Shown here in pieces: positions 22,697 to 25,377 of a DNA stretch of 25,377 nucleotides (within the stretch, counting starts at the first letter, position 1; each line of letters opens with the position of its first letter). Below the pieces are notes generated by a model. That model was given only the letters and a program-made list of their open reading frames with translations. It was not told the origin of the DNA and did not search any database. The stretch covers positions 1,222-26,598 of the forward strand of contig CAJTMZ010000056.1 of assembly GCA_910577445.1 (NCBI GenBank), in the 5' to 3' direction. The stretch is from an uncultured Lachnospiraceae bacterium. GTDB lineage: Bacteria > Bacillota > Clostridia > Lachnospirales > Lachnospiraceae. The position numbers and the translations under genes are program-made.

Positions 22697-24231
22697 TATG
22701 CTCTGTGGCCTCCAATCTGTCTGTTGCGCTCAACGGTCATCGCGCCCTTTTCAAGATTCATTCCTTTCAGGATTGCATTTTTTCCGAATTTCTTTTTAAT
22801 GTCAAGTATGGCCTTCTGCCTGTTTTTCTCCCGCAAAAGTTCCGCTTTCTCCTCTTCCTTCTGTTTTTGCAGCGCCTCGTAATCGGTAAAAAGATTGAGC
22901 TGGCCAAAGCCCTCCTCCGCCGGCGCCGTCTCTTCCTCCAGCACATGGCCGGCTGTGACATAAACTCTTCTTATCAGAAGATTTTCATCCACAATCTGCT
23001 CATAAAGCCCCATGACCGCTTCCGCTATCAGCTTCGATGACGAAGTAAAACGGCCCAGATTCGCCGTACCGTGGGCGTGCCTCGGAATTTTTCTCCCGTA
23101 GCGGTCCATCGTGACCGGCCCTTTATATTTCTTTTTCGCTTCTCCGCCTGTAAGGCTTTCCTTATCGTATCCGATTGTCAGCGTTATCTGGTTCGTGGCC
23201 AGATTCCTGTCAACCAACTCAAGCGCCAGTTGGTCCGCCATTTCCCGGACAATCAGCTTCCCCATTTCAAAGCTGTAGGGATGCTGCAGCACCTGGCCGG
23301 AGCCCATGCTGCCCGATTCCGGCTTATACGCTTTAATATCCGCCATGGTGCAGGGCTCCCAGCCCCAGGCGTGGTCGATGAGAAGCTGCGCGTTGACGCC
23401 GAAAAGCTTATAAAGCAGCTCTTCATTGTGATATTCGGAGGGCTTTCCCAGAGAGCATCTGGCGATATCCCCCATGGTAAAAAGTCCGTTTTCCTCCAGC
23501 TTTTTGGCATATCCCCTCCCCACCCGCCAGAAATCCGTGAGCGGGCGGTGGTTCCACAAAAATCTCCGGTACGACATCTCGTCCAATTCCGCAATCTGCG
23601 CTCCGTTCCCGTCCGGCGGAACATGCTTTGCCATAATGTCCATGGCAATCTTGCAAAGATACAGATTGGAGCCAATCCCCGCGGCGGCGGTAAGCCCCGT
23701 AACCTCCAGAATTTCCTTTATGATTTTTCCCGCCATCTCTCTGGCGGTAAAGCCGCCCGCCGCCAGATAACCGGTAACGTCCATGAACACTTCGTCAATG
23801 GAATAGACGTGGATATCCTCGGGGGCAGCATACTTCATATAAATATGATAAATATCCGTACTGTACCTGATATAAAGGGCCATTTGGGGCGGAGCCGTGA
23901 TATAGGAAACCGCAAGTTCTGGCGACGCCATAAGCTCATCCTTATTGTAAGAGGAACCTGAAAAAGAGGCCCCGACACCTGGCAGGGAGGCAAGCCGCCC
24001 GGCATTGACTTCCCTGATTTTCTGAGAAACCTCAAAAAGCCTTGCCCTTCCGGGAATGCCGTATTCTTTCAGCGAGGGCGATACCGCAAGACAGATTGTC
24101 TTTTCCGTGCGGCTTCTGTCCGCAACCACAAGATTTGTGGTAAGAGGATTCAGTTTCCGCTCCACACATTCCACGGAAGCATAAAAGGATTTCAAATCAA
24201 TTGCGATGTAAGTACGGCTCTTGCCCTGCAT
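22696..24231 (-). CDS. Y-family translesion DNA polymerase (UmuC/UvrX type)
   Basis: A 511-residue error-prone polymerase. The palm carries D12 (AIDLKSFYASVE) and D146-E147 (YSIDEVFMDVT). The thumb has the HhH-like region ending GRGYAKKLEENGLFTMGDIAR. The little finger follows at about 290-420. Near the C-terminus QLNLF (444-448) matches the beta-clamp-binding motif. The extreme C-terminus, NAILKGMNLEKGAMTVERNRQIGGH, is characteristic of the Firmicute SOS-induced group. ATG 24231 was chosen for AAGGGG 6 nt upstream; a TTG at 24258 is open but lacks a site. It is the first gene of an SOS operon with yolD. Confidence 0.94.
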   Translation of the reverse strand: MQGKSRTYIAIDLKSFYASVECVERKLNPLTTNLVVADRSRTEKTICLAVSPSLKEYGIPGRARLFEVSQKIREVNAGRLASLPGVGASFSGSSYNKDELMASPELAVSYITAPPQMALYIRYSTDIYHIYMKYAAPEDIHVYSIDEVFMDVTGYLAAGGFTAREMAGKIIKEILEVTGLTAAAGIGSNLYLCKIAMDIMAKHVPPDGNGAQIAELDEMSYRRFLWNHRPLTDFWRVGRGYAKKLEENGLFTMGDIARCSLGKPSEYHNEELLYKLFGVNAQLLIDHAWGWEPCTMADIKAYKPESGSMGSGQVLQHPYSFEMGKLIVREMADQLALELVDRNLATNQITLTIGYDKESLTGGEAKKKYKGPVTMDRYGRKIPRHAHGTANLGRFTSSSKLIAEAVMGLYEQIVDENLLIRRVYVTAGHVLEEETAPAEEGFGQLNLFTDYEALQKQKEEEKAELLREKNRQKAILDIKKKFGKNAILKGMNLEKGAMTVERNRQIGGHRA

Positions 24232-24270
24232 ATCTTTCCCCTTTCCTCTTCCTCTCAACGTATAAACTGC

Positions 24271-24299
24271 ATTATACCAGAACTTACGTTCGATTTCAA
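24271..24299 (-). promoter_or_regulatory. SOS promoter with LexA box inside the -35/-10 spacer
   Basis: On the minus strand, TTGAAA (24294-24299), 17 nt and TATAAT (24271-24276). The spacer contains CGAACGTAAGTTCT (24279-24292), which matches the Gram-positive LexA/DinR consensus CGAAC-N4-GTTCG at 9 of 10 fixed positions. LexA bound here would physically block RNA polymerase, so the polymerase and yolD should be DNA-damage inducible. Confidence 0.88.
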
Positions 24300-24339
24300 G
24301 TGATTTTAATGATAAAGCGGGGTTGTTTCACAGAGGCTT

Positions 24340-25185
24340 TTAGGATTCAGACCTATTTCCCTCCCAGAGTACAAGAAAATCCTCTGCAAGATTCTTCGCC
24401 CTTTTATCCCCACATTTCCCCAGCAAAGCTTCATTGTCATTTAGCATATCCACTGTATGGTATATGCCGAATTTCTTATTCAGCCGAAAGATAAGATTTA
24501 TGAGTTTTTTATCTGCCTGTATGCCTGCGTTCACAAGCATTTTCTCTATACCGGATTTCTCTCTATGCTCCGCTTCCATGCTTTGATATATAACTTCTTT
24601 ATGCTCTGTATCCTTATTTTCCCTTACAATCTTTGTTATCTCATAACGATATGGCAGATTACGAAAAAAAGAATCCCTGTCACGGTCATTCTGATAAGTT
24701 GTCATAAAGGAATTGCAGTGGTAAATATCTTTTCCCCTTTCGGATTTGACAAGCCCCAGATGAAGGATTTTCTTCCCCTTTTCATGCACAAGCAAATAAT
24801 CACTCTGAAGTTCTGAATCCCTGTTTTTTCCCTTTTCATACAAGTATAGACTTGAATAGGAAGAAAACATTTCCCCTAATTCCCCAAGGTTATCCAGCTT
24901 CCTATGGAGCATCTCCAACATTCTTCGCTGTTTTTCCTCTGTCTTATAATATTTCCGCACCAGTTTTTCCACTGATTTCATTGTAATACGCTGTTTTTTA
25001 ATTGCATAAGCGCCATAATCCCCGGTAAACTGGTTTGGTTTTCCGAGATACTGCATCCCCATTAAATGTGGTATCTTAATCTCTGAGTTTGTAAGGTGGA
25101 GGATACTCTTCTGTGTATAGATATAATAGTCGTACCTGCACAGCACCTCTTTCGTTTCCTGAAAAATCTGCAAAAGCGTCCGCAT
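24340..25185 (-). CDS. Putative PBECR4-type nuclease-domain protein, function unknown
   Basis: The 281-residue protein is not recognised with certainty. The N-terminal half (MRTLLQIFQETKEVLCRYDY, LTNSEIKIPHLMGMQYLG) and the central LQSDYLLVHEKGKK and MTTYQNDRDRDSFFRNLPYRY stretches resemble PBECR4 proteins. Those are phage-associated relatives of the Barnase/EndoU/ColicinE5/RelE nucleases. The last 70 residues are charged and helical. It is rich in Lys, Arg, Tyr and Glu, with no signal peptide or membrane helix. ATG 25185 was chosen because AAGGA lies 7 nt upstream; the open frame extends to 25239 through the neighbouring hairpin and that part is not credible as protein. No promoter or terminator was found next to it. 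AT-richer codon use than its neighbours and the mobile-element-like edge suggest acquired DNA. Confidence 0.5.
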   Translation of the reverse strand: MRTLLQIFQETKEVLCRYDYYIYTQKSILHLTNSEIKIPHLMGMQYLGKPNQFTGDYGAYAIKKQRITMKSVEKLVRKYYKTEEKQRRMLEMLHRKLDNLGELGEMFSSYSSLYLYEKGKNRDSELQSDYLLVHEKGKKILHLGLVKSERGKDIYHCNSFMTTYQNDRDRDSFFRNLPYRYEITKIVRENKDTEHKEVIYQSMEAEHREKSGIEKMLVNAGIQADKKLINLIFRLNKKFGIYHTVDMLNDNEALLGKCGDKRAKNLAEDFLVLWEGNRSES

Positions 25186-25209
25186 TGTTTTATCCTTCCG
25201 TGAAATCAG

Positions 25210-25232
25210 AACCACCGGCTTAGCCGGTGGTT
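25210..25232. repeat. Perfect inverted repeat, likely terminal hairpin of the mobile element
   Basis: AACCACCGGCT and AGCCGGTGGTT are exact 11-nt complements around one central T. The stem is about 9 bp with a 5-nt CTTAG loop. It marks the inner boundary of the hairpin array and lies 13-17 nt upstream of the PBECR4-like gene's ribosome binding site. Subterminal hairpins of this kind are recognised by TnpA at IS200/IS605 ends. Confidence 0.7.
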
Positions 25233-25377
25233 TGCTCACGCCCTATAAGGGCTTGTTACCGGCACTGGAGTCTAAAGACTCATCGAAAGGCTCGCCAGCC
25301 GCAACATCATTTACCTGCACAACCCTAAAGGGTTCTTCCTACCTGCTTTGTTTTACCGGCTCACCCGTAAACGGGTC
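25210..25377. mobile_element. Hairpin array: probable end of an IS200/IS605-type (TnpB/IscB-associated) element or its guide RNA
   Basis: Five compact hairpins fill 168 nt up to the window edge. They are 25210-25232 (above); GCCCT-ATA-AGGGC at 25240-25252; GAGTC-TAAA-GACTC at 25268-25281; AACCC-TAAA-GGGTT at 25321-25334; and ACCCG-TAAA-CGGGT at 25363-25376. Three have 5-bp arms and the same TAAA loop. A weaker GGCT/AGCC stem is at 25289-25300, and TACCGGC occurs at both 25258-25264 and 25354-25360. No frame on either strand gives a recognisable protein here. Such dense structure suits the omega RNA/terminal regions of TnpB or IscB elements. I could not fix the class or direction, because any transposase or nuclease gene would lie beyond 25377. 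Confidence 0.45.

Noticed and set aside
22013..22882. Plus-strand 289-codon open frame
   Set aside because: Antisense to yolD, the polymerase end and the operon promoter; the translation is not protein-like.
25186..25239. N-terminal extension (MSKPPAKPVV...) of the PBECR4-like protein
   Set aside because: It is translated from the terminal hairpin and its flank. ATG 25185 has a well-placed AAGGA.
25268..25376. CRISPR-like repeat array
   Set aside because: The hairpins share loop and arm length but not sequence, and spacing is irregular, so they are not direct repeats.

Overview
The window looks like chromosomal DNA from a low-to-mid GC, strictly anaerobic Firmicute, most likely a gut Lachnospiraceae/Clostridia member. 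Evidence for this: strong AGGAGG-type ribosome binding sites, TTGxxx-17-TATAAT promoters, a Bacillus/Clostridium-type LexA box, a YolD/Y-family polymerase pair, an ECF-transporter S component and an AAA-ATPase/PD-(D/E)XK protein. No rRNA, tRNA or CRISPR array was found. All genes are on the minus strand except one two-component pair.

Left third (1-6450): a membrane-anchored GH25 muramidase cut by the window edge; a two-gene unit (maltose-acetyltransferase-type LbH enzyme, then an AAA-ATPase-like/PD-(D/E)XK protein); a divergent plus-strand KdpD-like kinase/KdpE-like regulator pair; a shared bidirectional terminator; and a zinc-dependent sorbitol/threonine-dehydrogenase-type enzyme. The two divergent units start from promoters with identical -35 and -10 hexamers.

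Middle (6460-12900): a 1403-residue Lhr-type helicase, then a unit reading DUF4430 lipoprotein, ECF S component and ferredoxin-like aldo/keto reductase.

Chemosensory block (12987-22266): on the minus strand the order is PAS-histidine kinase, receiver/HD-GYP regulator, CheR, CheB, CheY, CheA, CheW, MCP, ending at a strong terminator. Gaps are 0-40 nt and a TTGACA promoter lies about 220 nt upstream of the kinase. It looks like one operon joining an ordinary two-component pair to a complete CheA pathway. The regulator is split by a frameshift exactly at the receiver's KPF motif, and its HD-GYP domain has lost several metal-binding residues. The kinase ends in a helical domain like those that follow receivers in hybrid kinases.

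Right end (22292-25377): an SOS mutagenesis operon (Y-family polymerase with a clamp-binding motif, plus YolD) whose promoter has a LexA box filling the -35/-10 spacer. Upstream is a PBECR4-like putative nuclease gene, directly followed by a dense array of small hairpins at the window edge. I read that array as one end of an IS200/IS605-type element or its structured guide-RNA region; this is an inference because the element continues outside the window.
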